This document shows positions 52,589 to 61,686 of a stretch of 64,000 bases of DNA, piece by piece (position 1 is the first letter of the stretch; every line of letters starts with the position of its first letter). The notes under the pieces were generated by a model that had not been told where the DNA came from, did not search any database, and was given only the letters and a program-made list of their open reading frames with translations. Location: contig JBILCU010000007.1 in the NCBI GenBank assembly GCA_044352985.1, positions 124,001 to 188,000 on the forward strand, given 5' to 3'. The DNA is from JADJDM01 sp044352985 (lineage in GTDB: Bacteria > Bacteroidota > Bacteroidia > B-17B0 > Aurantibacillaceae). Made by a program: the position numbers and the translations under genes.

Positions 52589-54568
52589 ATGATTATTAAA
52601 AGTATCGTTTACGTTGCATTAGCTACAACTTTAATAAGCAGTTTAAGTGCTCAAAATGATCCGGTTATTTTAAGTGTTGATGGTAAATCCATCAATAAAT
52701 CAGAGTTTGAAAGTGTGTACAAAAAAAATAACGGTAAAGAAGTTAACACCGATAAAAAATCCATTAATGATTACATGGAGCTTTTTATCAATTTTAAACT
52801 AAAAGTTAAAGAAGCTGAAGCGCTCGGTTTAGATACCTCTATGGCTTTTAAGCAAGAATTAGCAGGATACAGAAAACAATTGGCAGCCCCTTATTTAACA
52901 GATAAAAATGTAAATGAAAATTTAATTAATGAGGCATATGAGCGTTTAAAAAATGAAATCAGGGCAAGTCATATTTTGGTGAAATGCGCTGAAGATGCTT
53001 TACCTAAAGATACCATTATTGCATTCAATAAAATAAACGAGTACAGAAAACGTGCAATTAAAGGAGAAGATTTTTCTAAACTTGCTGCTGAAAGTGCAAA
53101 AGATGGTGATCCTTCTGCTGCTGAAAATAAAGGTGATTTAGGTTATTTCACTTCTTTACAAATGGTTTATCCTTTCGAGAATGCAGCATATCAAACAAAA
53201 ATTAATGAAATCAGTTCTATTGTTCGCACTCGTTTTGGTTATCATATTTTAAAAGTAATTGATAAACGCCAAAATCAAGGAGAAGTATTGGTGTCACACA
53301 TCATGGTTCGATTGAAAAAAGAAATGAATGCAACTGATTCCGCTAATGCTAAGAAAAAAATTAATGAAATCAATGCTAAATTAAAATTGGGTGAAAAGTT
53401 TGAGGATTTAGCAAAACAATTTTCTGAAGATAAAACTTCATCTGAAAAAGGTGGAGAATTAAGCTGGTTCAGTACGGGTAAAATGCCTGTTCCTGAATTT
53501 GAAGCGGTGTCTTTTTTGTTAAAAAACAAAGGAGATTTATCAGAGCCATTTATTACAAAATTTGGTTGGCATATTGTTAAATTAATTGATAAAAAAGCAA
53601 TTCCGGCTCCATTTGAATCTATGAAAGCTGAATTAAAACAACGTGTAAATAAAGATAGTCGATCTCAAGCAGGAAAATCTTCGCTTATCGCTCAGGTTAA
53701 AAAAGAAAATAACTATAAAGAAAATAAAGTTGTTGCCGGAAAAAAAGTATCATTTCCTGCTTTAGATGAAATTGAAACAAAAGTGGATTCAACTTATTTT
53801 CAGGGTAAATGGAAAGCAGAAAAAGCAAATGGCTTAACAAATGAGCTTTTTACATTAGGAAACAAAAAATATACGCAAGAAGATTTTGCAAAATATCTTG
53901 AAACTCGTCAAACTCGAAGATCAGTAGCAGACAAACATTTTACAATTGATCAACAATACAAAAATTTTGTAGATGAATCTGTAATAGCTTTAGAAGAAAG
54001 TATACTGGAGGCAAAGTACCCTGATTTTAAAGTTTTGATACAGGAATATAGAGACGGAATTTTATTGTTTGAGTTGACAGATAGAAAAGTTTGGAGTAAA
54101 GCTGTAAAAGATACCGCCGGTTTAAAAGAATATTATGAGAAGAACAAAAATAATTACCTGTGGGATGAAAGAGCTGATGTAACTACTTACTCGTGTGCAG
54201 ATGAAAAAATTGCCAAATCAGTTCGTAAGATGTTAAGCAAGAAAAAAACCGAAAAACAAATTCTGGAGGAAATCAATAAAAAATCACAGCTTAATTTATC
54301 TACAGAAACCGTAATGTATTTAAAAGGTGAAAATAAAATGATTGATGATAATTGGAAGGAAGGATTAAGTGCTGATATTAAAAAAGACAATAAAGTAATC
54401 ATCTTATCTGTAAATAAACTTTTGCCTAAAACCCCAAAGCTACTTGCCGAATGTAAAGGTATGGTTACTGCAGATTATCAAAATTTTTTAGAAAAAGAAT
54501 GGTTGTCATCTATCCGTAAAGGACATGAAATTAAAGTAAACGAGGAAGTTTTAAATTCAGTAAAGTAA
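52589..54568 (+). CDS. Periplasmic parvulin-type peptidyl-prolyl isomerase, two rotamase domains
   Basis: 659 aa. Signal peptide 1-21 (MIIKSIVYVALATTLISSLSA). A SurA-like N-terminal helical chaperone region to about 120, then two parvulin domains: about 125-226 (RASHILVKC ... FGYHILKVID) and about 235-335 (SHIMVRLKK ... FGWHIVKLID). The C-terminal 300 residues are a charged, helical chaperone-like part. Likely assists folding of outer-membrane or secreted proteins. First of three chaperone genes (with 54601 and 55458) followed by moxR. Confidence 0.9.
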   Translation: MIIKSIVYVALATTLISSLSAQNDPVILSVDGKSINKSEFESVYKKNNGKEVNTDKKSINDYMELFINFKLKVKEAEALGLDTSMAFKQELAGYRKQLAAPYLTDKNVNENLINEAYERLKNEIRASHILVKCAEDALPKDTIIAFNKINEYRKRAIKGEDFSKLAAESAKDGDPSAAENKGDLGYFTSLQMVYPFENAAYQTKINEISSIVRTRFGYHILKVIDKRQNQGEVLVSHIMVRLKKEMNATDSANAKKKINEINAKLKLGEKFEDLAKQFSEDKTSSEKGGELSWFSTGKMPVPEFEAVSFLLKNKGDLSEPFITKFGWHIVKLIDKKAIPAPFESMKAELKQRVNKDSRSQAGKSSLIAQVKKENNYKENKVVAGKKVSFPALDEIETKVDSTYFQGKWKAEKANGLTNELFTLGNKKYTQEDFAKYLETRQTRRSVADKHFTIDQQYKNFVDESVIALEESILEAKYPDFKVLIQEYRDGILLFELTDRKVWSKAVKDTAGLKEYYEKNKNNYLWDERADVTTYSCADEKIAKSVRKMLSKKKTEKQILEEINKKSQLNLSTETVMYLKGENKMIDDNWKEGLSADIKKDNKVIILSVNKLLPKTPKLLAECKGMVTADYQNFLEKEWLSSIRKGHEIKVNEEVLNSVK

Positions 54569-54600
54569 TTCTTACATTTAGAGGAAAATAGATTGTTAAA

Positions 54601-55461
54601 GTGCGTTTTAAATTAAATATTTTCCTCTTTTCTTTTATAGCTTCGTATTTCTTTTTATCCTGCACACCAAAAGATGAAAAAAAAGAAAAAGCTGTTGCTC
54701 GTGTATTTGATGCCGAGATCTATCCAAGCAATCTTGAAAATGTTGTTCCTTATGGCTTAAAAGGAAAAGACAGTGTTGAATTGATTAAAAAATTTATTCA
54801 ACAATGGGTTCAGGATGAATTAGTACTTCAATATGCCAAAAGAAATTTAACTGATGAACAATTAAATATTGATAAGGAAGTAGAGGAATATCGTAAAAAC
54901 TTAATTATCTACAATTATCAAAAAGAGTTGATTAGTCAAAAATTAGATACTGTTGTGCAGCAATCAGAAATAGATAAATACTATAATACTTATTCTTCCA
55001 ACTTTGTACTTAAAGATAATATTGCTCATGTGTATTACATTAAGTTAAATAAAAAAACTCCAGGTATCGAAAAGGTAAAAAGATGGTATATTTCCAACAA
55101 TACAAAAGATATTGATAACCTCAGAAGTTTTTGTATTCAGTTTGCCGAAAATTATTTTTTAGATGATAACACCTGGTTGTTATTCGATGATATTTTAAAG
55201 GAAGTTCCAATAGAAAATTACAATACCGAGCTTTTGCTGAAAAACAATACTAACATTGAATTGGCAGACAGTTCATATGTCTATTTTCTTCGTATAAAAG
55301 GATATAAAATTAAAAATAGCATTTCGCCATTAAGTTTCGAAAGAGATAATATTAAAAATATTATTATCAATAAACGGAAACTACAATTAATTGACGAAAT
55401 GAAACGCGAAGTATATAATCAGGCATTAGATAACAAGGACTTCGAAATTTATGTGAAATGA
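54601..55461 (+). CDS. Lipoprotein chaperone-like protein, rotamase-less SurA relative
   Basis: 286 aa with a GTG start (MRFKLNIFLFSFIASYFFLSCTPKD). Lipobox LSC at residues 19-21 predicts a lipoprotein. The rest resembles the helical N-terminal chaperone region of SurA/PpiD (VQDELVLQYAKRNLTDEQLN onward) with no rotamase domain. Last 4 nt overlap the next gene (ATGA), indicating coupling. Probably works with the flanking isomerases in outer-membrane protein biogenesis. Confidence 0.75.
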   Translation: MRFKLNIFLFSFIASYFFLSCTPKDEKKEKAVARVFDAEIYPSNLENVVPYGLKGKDSVELIKKFIQQWVQDELVLQYAKRNLTDEQLNIDKEVEEYRKNLIIYNYQKELISQKLDTVVQQSEIDKYYNTYSSNFVLKDNIAHVYYIKLNKKTPGIEKVKRWYISNNTKDIDNLRSFCIQFAENYFLDDNTWLLFDDILKEVPIENYNTELLLKNNTNIELADSSYVYFLRIKGYKIKNSISPLSFERDNIKNIIINKRKLQLIDEMKREVYNQALDNKDFEIYVK

Positions 55462-56816
55462 AAAAAACTTTTTTAATACTTATTCTGCAATTTTTATCAC
55501 TTTTTATTTATTGTCAATCACAAATTGTAGATAAAGTAATTGCAGTGGTAAGTAAGAATATCATTTTGTATTCCGACTTTCAAAACGCACTTCAGGAATA
55601 CTCTAAAAATACCGGACTTAATGCTGATTCACTTAAAAGCAAAGTGTTTGAGGAATTGTTATTTCAAAAATTATTATTGGCTCAGGCTGATAAAGATAGT
55701 GTAATTACAAAAGATGAGCAGGTAGATGCAGAACTGGAAAGAAGAATGGCATATTATCTTGCCAAGTTTGGTTCAGAGGAAAATTTCTATAATTTTTATG
55801 GTAAATCTAGCGCAGCATTTAAAGAGGAATTACGGGATGACATTAAAGATCAGTTAACAGCTCAAACCATGCAAGGCAAAATTGTTGGTGAAATTAAAGT
55901 TACCCCTGCAGAGGTAAGAAATTTTTTCGCATCCATGCCTGCAGATAGTATTCCATTGATTAATTCTGAAATTGAACTTGGTCAGTTGATTAAAAAACCC
56001 CAGGTTTCACCATCAGCTAAAAAAATAGCACTCGAAAAAATACAAGGCTTGCGTAAGCGTGTTGTTTCAGGTGAAAGTAGCATGACCACCATTTGCACTA
56101 TTTATACTGACGATCCTGGATCAGCAAAATCAGGTGGTGTTTATAAAGACATTATGCGCGGCCAGTTTGTTCCTGAGTTTGATGCAGTTGCTTTTAAAAT
56201 GAAACCTGGCGATGAAGTATCTGAAATTTTTGAAACACAATACGGCTATCACTTTTTAAAGTTATTAGCCAGAAGAGGTGATTTAATGGATGTTCAGCAC
56301 ATCTTAATTTCACCTAAAACCGATAATGCAGATATTTTAAATGCAAAATTAGCATTGGATAGTATATATGATAAAATCATTAAAAAAGAAATTACTTTTT
56401 GCGAAGCTGCAGCAAAATATAGTGATGATAAAGACAGTAAAAATAATTGCGGAACCATTGTAAATCCTGCAACCGGAACCATACGTTTTGAAATGGAAGA
56501 ACTTGCGCAAATTGAGCAAAATTTGGTTTTTCTTTTGGATAAAATGAATCTGGGAGACATTACTAAACCAATGATTTATATGAGTAGTGATTCCAAACAA
56601 GCATATCGAATTATCTATTTAAAAAATAGAACAAGCCCTCATTATGCAAATTTGAAAGATGATTATCCACGTTTGCAAAATATGACTATCGCGTCTAAGC
56701 AAAAAAAATTAATCTCCGATTGGATTTTCAAAAAATCGAAAAATATATTTATTAAAATAGATCCTGAATTTCAGCAATCAAAATTTGAATTCAGATGGAA
56801 CCTTCAAAATAATTAA
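55458..56816 (+). CDS. surA: SurA-like peptidyl-prolyl isomerase
   Basis: 452 aa. Signal peptide 1-20. SurA N-terminal domain (VDKVIAVVSKNIILYSDFQNALQEY onward) about 22-160, first rotamase about 165-270 (YTDDPGSAKSGGVYKD ... YGYHFLKLLARR), and a second rotamase-like domain about 275-390 (DVQHILISPK), whose later part is less typical. Periplasmic chaperone and prolyl isomerase for outer-membrane proteins. Overlaps the lipoprotein gene upstream; moxR starts 2 nt after its stop. Confidence 0.9.
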   Translation: MKKTFLILILQFLSLFIYCQSQIVDKVIAVVSKNIILYSDFQNALQEYSKNTGLNADSLKSKVFEELLFQKLLLAQADKDSVITKDEQVDAELERRMAYYLAKFGSEENFYNFYGKSSAAFKEELRDDIKDQLTAQTMQGKIVGEIKVTPAEVRNFFASMPADSIPLINSEIELGQLIKKPQVSPSAKKIALEKIQGLRKRVVSGESSMTTICTIYTDDPGSAKSGGVYKDIMRGQFVPEFDAVAFKMKPGDEVSEIFETQYGYHFLKLLARRGDLMDVQHILISPKTDNADILNAKLALDSIYDKIIKKEITFCEAAAKYSDDKDSKNNCGTIVNPATGTIRFEMEELAQIEQNLVFLLDKMNLGDITKPMIYMSSDSKQAYRIIYLKNRTSPHYANLKDDYPRLQNMTIASKQKKLISDWIFKKSKNIFIKIDPEFQQSKFEFRWNLQNN

Positions 56817-56818
56817 TT

Positions 56819-57781
56819 ATGCAGTTTAAATCAGATGTTGAAGCTTTAGATCAGTTCGTTGTTAAATACAAAGAATTAAATCAGGAAATAGGTAAGGTAA
56901 TCGTAGGTCAGGAAGAAACAATTAAAAATGTGTTGATTTCCATTTTTAGTCGTGGACATTGTTTGCTTGTGGGTGTACCGGGTCTTGCTAAAACCTTATT
57001 GGTAAATACAATTGCTGATGTATTGGGTTTAAGTTTTAACCGTATCCAGTTTACACCTGATTTAATGCCAAGTGATATTGTTGGTTCAGAAATTTTAGAT
57101 GAAAACAGAAATTTCAAATTCTTAAAAGGACCACTTTTTGCAAATGTTGTGCTGGCAGATGAGATTAATCGTACTCCACCAAAAACACAATCTGCTTTAC
57201 TAGAAGCCATGCAGGAAAGGCATGTTACTGCTGCCGGAAAAAAATACGATCTTGGTAATCCGTTTTTTGTGTTGGCAACACAAAACCCAATAGAACAGGA
57301 GGGAACCTACCCTTTGCCTGAGGCACAACTCGATCGTTTTATGTTTAACGTGTGGCTTGATTATCCAAGTTTTGAGGAGGAAGTGAATGTGGTAAAAAGA
57401 ACTACAAGTGATACCAAAACAGAATTAAAAAAAATAATCACGGCAGAAGAAATTATTTTCTTTCAAAACCTAATTCGTAAGCTGCCTGTTGCAGATAATG
57501 TGTTGGAGTATGCAGTTAAATTAGCTGTTAAAACCCGATTAAATTCACCTCACACGCCAGAGGTTACTAAAAAATATTTAGCATGGGGCGCAGGTCCTCG
57601 TGCATCACAATATTTAGTAATTGGTGCAAAATGCCACGCAGCAATTAACGGAAAATATTCTCCAGATATTGAAGATGTAAAAGCTGTTGCAGAACCAATT
57701 TTACGTCACCGTATTGTTAGAAATTACAAGGCAGAAGCAGAAGCTGTTAGTGTGGAGCAAATTATTAAAGAATTAATGTAA
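56819..57781 (+). CDS. MoxR-family AAA+ ATPase
   Basis: 320 aa. Walker A GVPGLAKT (52-59), Walker B ADEINR, sensor region LATQNPIEQEGTYPLPEAQLDRF and the C-terminal lid domain (ASQYLVIGAKCHAAINGKYSP). MoxR ATPases act as chaperones, often with a DUF58 protein and VWA proteins. Those partners are missing here: the gene follows surA by 2 nt and is followed by a non-coding gap with a MITE-like element. Confidence 0.93.
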   Translation: MQFKSDVEALDQFVVKYKELNQEIGKVIVGQEETIKNVLISIFSRGHCLLVGVPGLAKTLLVNTIADVLGLSFNRIQFTPDLMPSDIVGSEILDENRNFKFLKGPLFANVVLADEINRTPPKTQSALLEAMQERHVTAAGKKYDLGNPFFVLATQNPIEQEGTYPLPEAQLDRFMFNVWLDYPSFEEEVNVVKRTTSDTKTELKKIITAEEIIFFQNLIRKLPVADNVLEYAVKLAVKTRLNSPHTPEVTKKYLAWGAGPRASQYLVIGAKCHAAINGKYSPDIEDVKAVAEPILRHRIVRNYKAEAEAVSVEQIIKELM

Positions 57782-57872
57782 TTTGAGTGGGTTGTTCTTT
57801 GCAAAAACAATACTATATACAATATAGCTTTCATCTTCAGATTTTTTCCTTTTTTGAAACTTTTTTTTCTTA

Positions 57873-58034
57873 GAGCCTGTTTAAATTTTATAAAATGAAT
57901 TTGTTATAGTTTTTTTTTGAGTGAGAAAAGGCTGATTTTGAAGTCATAATGGAATAGTTCTGACGAAAAAATCCAACGAATTCGCAACCAAAAAAAAGCA
58001 TAACAAAGAGATTAGATGAATTTTAAACAGGCTC
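57873..58034. mobile_element. MITE-like element (162 bp, inverted ends, TTA target duplication)
   Basis: Ends are perfect 13-bp inverted repeats, GAGCCTGTTTAAA and TTTAAACAGGCTC, and inverted similarity extends, imperfectly, to about 45 bp (both ends contain TTTGTTAT in the same relative position). TTA flanks both sides (57870-57872 and 58035-58037), fitting a 3-bp TNA duplication as in some IS5-type subgroups. No ORF inside, so it is a non-autonomous element. Occupies most of the 352-bp gap between moxR and the tatD-like gene; the remainder shows nothing. Confidence 0.7.
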
Positions 58035-58133
58035 TTAAACTATACAATAAAAATATCGAGGAAGCAATGTTATGTAATACAATCCTATTGTGTTATATAA
58101 CCCCTTGCTGGATAAATAAAGTTTTATTTTTCA

Positions 58134-58802
58134 ATGCAGCCAAAATATATAAACGCACATACTCATAAAATAGAGAATAACGATAGTTGCATTACACTTT
58201 ATAATTATTGTGTAGGAGAAGAAAATCAAGAATGTCATTTATTTTCAGCAGGCATTCATCCATGGTTTATCAACGAAGACAAAATAGAAGAACAATTTGC
58301 TGAGCTGAAAATAATTTCAAGACAAAAAAATTGTTTAGCTATTGGTGAATGTGGTTTAGATAAATTAAGAGGCGTTAATTATAAATTACAAGAGCATGTT
58401 TTTATAAAACAAATTCAATTAGCTAAAGACTTAAATAAACCATTGATTATACATAACGTACAGTTTTTTCAACGTATATTGGAGATTTGTGCCCAGCAAA
58501 AATTTTCAGGCAAGTTGATTTTTCATGGGTTTAATTCTAAAATTCAAAATTCCGAGAAAATTTTCAGCAATCAATCCATTTATTTTTCATTCGGGAAATC
58601 CATTTTAAATCAAAATAGTAATGCCACTCAACTAATAAAGCAATTACCTATAGATAAATTTTTATTGGAAACCGATGACGCTAATTTTTCAATCCAGGAA
58701 ATTTATAATAAAACCGCACAACTTTTATCAATCAATTTGAATGAATTGATGCTGCAAATGAATCAAAATTTTAATTTTGTTTTCAATTATGGAAATGATT
58801 GA
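58134..58802 (+). CDS. TatD-family metal-dependent hydrolase
   Basis: 222 aa. TIM-barrel hydrolase of the TatD DNase family. Metal ligands: His9 and His11 in NAHTHK, GECGLD, then IIHNVQ, LIFHGFN and LLETDD. Slightly shorter than most members (about 255), chiefly in loops, but all metal motifs remain. Possible DNA 3'-exonuclease or quality-control role. The next gene overlaps its end by 14 nt. Confidence 0.87.
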   Translation: MQPKYINAHTHKIENNDSCITLYNYCVGEENQECHLFSAGIHPWFINEDKIEEQFAELKIISRQKNCLAIGECGLDKLRGVNYKLQEHVFIKQIQLAKDLNKPLIIHNVQFFQRILEICAQQKFSGKLIFHGFNSKIQNSEKIFSNQSIYFSFGKSILNQNSNATQLIKQLPIDKFLLETDDANFSIQEIYNKTAQLLSINLNELMLQMNQNFNFVFNYGND

Positions 58803-59523
58803 AAAAGATGAAAAGTGGATGGAGCGCACCAAATTATTAATTGGTGGAGATGCCATTGAAATTTTAAAAAAGTCACATGTATTGATTGTGGGTTTAGGAG
58901 GCGTAGGTTCTTATTGCGCCGAAGCAATTGCTCGAGCAGGAGTAGGTGAGCTAACAATTGTAGATGGTGATGTAGTTGATCCAAGTAATCGAAACCGACA
59001 ATTGCAAGCCCTATTTACAACACATGGTTTGTCAAAGGCTGAGTTGATGGCAGAACGTATTCTTCAAATTAATCCAAATTGTAAACTAAACATACATAAG
59101 GAATTTAAAACACCCGATAAAGTGGTGGAGTTGCTTCAAGAAAAATACGATTATGTGGTTGATGCCATTGATAGTTTAACGCCAAAAGTGTATCTCATTA
59201 AAACTGCGCTGGAAAACAATCATAAATTGGTTTCTTCTATGGGTGCAGGAGGCAAGTTAGATCCAACTTTATTAAAGGTAGTTGATGTTGAAAAAACGTA
59301 TCAGTGTCCTTTTGCACAAATGGTTCGTAAAAAATTGAGGAAACACAATGTGTACAGAGGGTTTAAAGCAGTATTCTCTACCGAACTACCCGATAAAAAT
59401 TCCATCATGTTTACCGATGGAAGTAATTTCAAAAAATCTGCATACGGTACGATTTCTTTTATTCCAGCTGTGTTTGGTTTAACTTGTGCCTCGGTTGTGG
59501 TAAGAGATTTAATCGGAAGATAA
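58789..59523 (+). CDS. tcdA: tRNA threonylcarbamoyladenosine dehydratase (TcdA/ThiF-like)
   Basis: Start set at ATG 58789 (MEMIEKDEKWMERTKLLIGG); 244 aa. E1-like ATP-binding fold: VGLGGVGSYCAEAIARAG, DGDVVDPSNRNRQ, the adenylation residue region and YDYVVDAIDSLTPKV. TcdA cyclises t6A37 in tRNA to ct6A. Family context and the ending KVVDVEKTYQCPFAQMVRKKLRK are typical. Overlaps the tatD-like gene by 14 nt and is followed by the yigZ-like gene after 4 nt, forming one operon. Confidence 0.92.
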   Translation: MEMIEKDEKWMERTKLLIGGDAIEILKKSHVLIVGLGGVGSYCAEAIARAGVGELTIVDGDVVDPSNRNRQLQALFTTHGLSKAELMAERILQINPNCKLNIHKEFKTPDKVVELLQEKYDYVVDAIDSLTPKVYLIKTALENNHKLVSSMGAGGKLDPTLLKVVDVEKTYQCPFAQMVRKKLRKHNVYRGFKAVFSTELPDKNSIMFTDGSNFKKSAYGTISFIPAVFGLTCASVVVRDLIGR

Positions 59524-59527
59524 TTAT

Positions 59528-60142
59528 ATGCTCTTCAACGATTCTTTTAATACAATTGAAAAAAAAGCAGAAGGCATTTTCAGAGATCGTGGAAGCAAAT
59601 TTATAGGACATGCGTTTCCTGTAACAACTGAAAATGAGATTAAAGATATTCTAGTTCAATTAAAGAAAGAACATCCATCTGCTAATCATTTTTGTTATGC
59701 CTATCGTTTAGGCGCTGATAAACAAAATTTCAGGACCAATGATGATGGAGAGCCATCAGGAAGTGCAGGAAAGCCAATTTTAGGACAATTACAAAGTAAA
59801 GATTTAACCAATGTGTTATTAGTTGTTGTGAGGTATTTTGGTGGAAACTTGTTAGGTGTTCCTGGTTTAATTAATGCCTACAAACAAGCAGCTATTGAAG
59901 CATTACAAGTTGTTCCAATAATTGAAAAACACATTCAATATCTTTATCAAACTTCTTTTTCGTTTGAGCGTATGAATGATGTGATGAGAATGCTAAAAGA
60001 AAATGATGCTAAGATCATCAATCAGGAATTTACAGAAACCTGTAAAATCGAATTTCAGATTAAGAAAAAAGATGCAGAAAAATTAGAACAACAATTTTCT
60101 AAATTTTTCGAAATAAAATTGACATCATTAAAAACAAACTAA
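59528..60142 (+). CDS. YigZ/IMPACT family protein
   Basis: 204 aa. N-terminal UPF0029/IMPACT domain with FRDRGSKFIGHAFPV, NHFCYAYRLG, the signature DDGEPSGSAGKPI and VVVRYFGGNLLGVPGLINAY; a smaller C-terminal ferredoxin-like part follows. Function in bacteria is uncertain. Between tcdA and the M42-type peptidase gene, 3 nt from each. Confidence 0.93.
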   Translation: MLFNDSFNTIEKKAEGIFRDRGSKFIGHAFPVTTENEIKDILVQLKKEHPSANHFCYAYRLGADKQNFRTNDDGEPSGSAGKPILGQLQSKDLTNVLLVVVRYFGGNLLGVPGLINAYKQAAIEALQVVPIIEKHIQYLYQTSFSFERMNDVMRMLKENDAKIINQEFTETCKIEFQIKKKDAEKLEQQFSKFFEIKLTSLKTN

Positions 60143-60145
60143 CCC

Positions 60146-61078
60146 ATGAACTTTGAATTATTAAAAACTATGTGCACTATTCATGCCCCTTCAGGTAATG
60201 AAGTAGCAATGAAAATTTTTTTACTCGATTATATAAAAAAAGAAAAAAAGAATTGGAAACATCGTCCAACAATCATTGAAGGTAAAGCTTTTCAAGATTG
60301 TATTATTTTAGTTTTTGGTAAACCGCGCACCGCAATTTTTGCCCATATGGATAGCATAGGTTTTACTGTTCGTTATGGTAAACAACTGATGAAAATTGGG
60401 GGTCCTGTTGTTAAAAAAGGTTTTAAATTAGTTGGTAGTGATGAGAATGGTGATGCAGAAGTTACACTTGCAACTGAAAAAGACAAACAGCATGGTTATG
60501 AAAAACCTGTTTATCAATTCAAACGTAATTTAGCTACCGGTACTGAATTAACTTTTAAACCTAACTGGCGAGAAACAAATGATTATGTGCAGTGTTGCTA
60601 TATGGATAATCGTTTGGGTGTTTTTAATGCTCTTAAAGTAGCCGAAACAATTAAGGACGGAGCAATTGTTTTTAGTTGTTGGGAAGAACATGGCGGAGGA
60701 AGTGTTTCGTATATTCAAAAATTTCTACAAGAAAAATATTCAATTACTCAGGCATTAATTTCAGACATTACCTGGATCACGGAAGGTGTTAAACATGGTA
60801 AAGGTGTAGTTATTAGTATGCGCGATAGTTTAATTCCGAGAAGATCATACATCAATAATATCATTAGCCTTGCCAAAAAGTTTGGTATTCCTCATCAATT
60901 AGAAGTTGAGGGTGTAGGAGGAAGTGATGCAAAAGAATTGCAGTTCTCTGAATATCCATGGGATTGGTGCTTTATAGGTGCTGCAGAAGATTTTGTTCAT
61001 ACACCAGATGAAAAGGTTAATAAAAAGGACATCAATTCAATGATAGAAATCTATCGAATGCTTATGAAAGAGTTATAA
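60146..61078 (+). CDS. M42-family metallopeptidase (aminopeptidase-like)
   Basis: 310 aa. Metal and catalytic residues of the M42/M28-like fold: FAHMDSIGF (His and Asp), YMDNRLGVFNALK (Asp), SCWEEHGGGS (Glu pair), ISDITW (Asp) and DFVHTPDEKVNKKDI (His). Shorter than typical FrvX proteins of about 350 aa because the inserted domain is reduced. Cytosolic. End of the operon, with a terminator directly after. Confidence 0.85.
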   Translation: MNFELLKTMCTIHAPSGNEVAMKIFLLDYIKKEKKNWKHRPTIIEGKAFQDCIILVFGKPRTAIFAHMDSIGFTVRYGKQLMKIGGPVVKKGFKLVGSDENGDAEVTLATEKDKQHGYEKPVYQFKRNLATGTELTFKPNWRETNDYVQCCYMDNRLGVFNALKVAETIKDGAIVFSCWEEHGGGSVSYIQKFLQEKYSITQALISDITWITEGVKHGKGVVISMRDSLIPRRSYINNIISLAKKFGIPHQLEVEGVGGSDAKELQFSEYPWDWCFIGAAEDFVHTPDEKVNKKDINSMIEIYRMLMKEL

Positions 61079-61114
61079 AAAAAAGGGGTCGGAATTATCC
61101 GACCCCTTTTTTTT
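61077..61114. terminator. Bidirectional terminator between M42 gene and CBS gene
   Basis: Long stem AAAAAAAAGGGGTCGG / CCGACCCCTTTTTTTT with 6-nt loop AATTAT. Suits both converging genes. Confidence 0.9.
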
Positions 61115-61130
61115 CCCGAAAAATTTTAAT

Positions 61131-61649
61131 TTACATTAATTCTAATTCTTGTTTTTTAGCATCCTTTTTTTGCCCTTGTAATTTATTATTACGATCAAAT
61201 AAGGTTTTAATGGTTTTTGCTAAATTTTCCTCTTTGTTACCAAAAGCTTCTAACTCCTTATTTTCTTCTATTGCATGAGATAAAATTGTATTAACAGAAA
61301 TCATTCCTTTTAATACTCCATCTTTTCCGGTAACAGGTAATCTGCCGATTTTATTTTTTCTCATTTCTTTTAAAGCATCGGTAACTGTTGTGTCAGGATG
61401 AATAGTGTGAACTTTAGCAGTATTCATTACATCTCTAACCGTAAGGCTTGATGGTGCTTTACTAGGATGATTGGCTGTTGCTAGGCAAACATCTCTGTCT
61501 GTTATTATGCCAATTACTTTTTGTTCTTTATCTAATACAGGCAAAGCACCTTTATTATTTTCTTTCATTAGCAAAGTGGCATTACTTAATACGGTTTCCA
61601 GATTACACGATTTAACCGGTTCGTGACTCATTATTTCTTTTACTTTCAT
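61131..61649 (-). CDS. CBS-domain protein
   Basis: 172 aa, nearly all two CBS domains in tandem: MSHEPVKSCNLETVLSNATL ... VIGIITDRDVCLA and MNTAKVHTIHPDTTVTDALK ... GMISVNTILSHAI, ending in a charged lysine-rich tail. Such stand-alone pairs often sense adenine nucleotides. No effector domain, so function depends on partners not seen here. Confidence 0.9.
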   Translation of the reverse strand: MKVKEIMSHEPVKSCNLETVLSNATLLMKENNKGALPVLDKEQKVIGIITDRDVCLATANHPSKAPSSLTVRDVMNTAKVHTIHPDTTVTDALKEMRKNKIGRLPVTGKDGVLKGMISVNTILSHAIEENKELEAFGNKEENLAKTIKTLFDRNNKLQGQKKDAKKQELELM

Positions 61650-61686
61650 ACTATTTATTTTTTATTGATTATTGATTCGGGAATTT

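Noticed and set aside
57782..58133. Remnant transposase gene or full IS near the inverted repeats
   Set aside because: No frame of useful length between the inverted ends; the 162-bp size fits a non-autonomous element.
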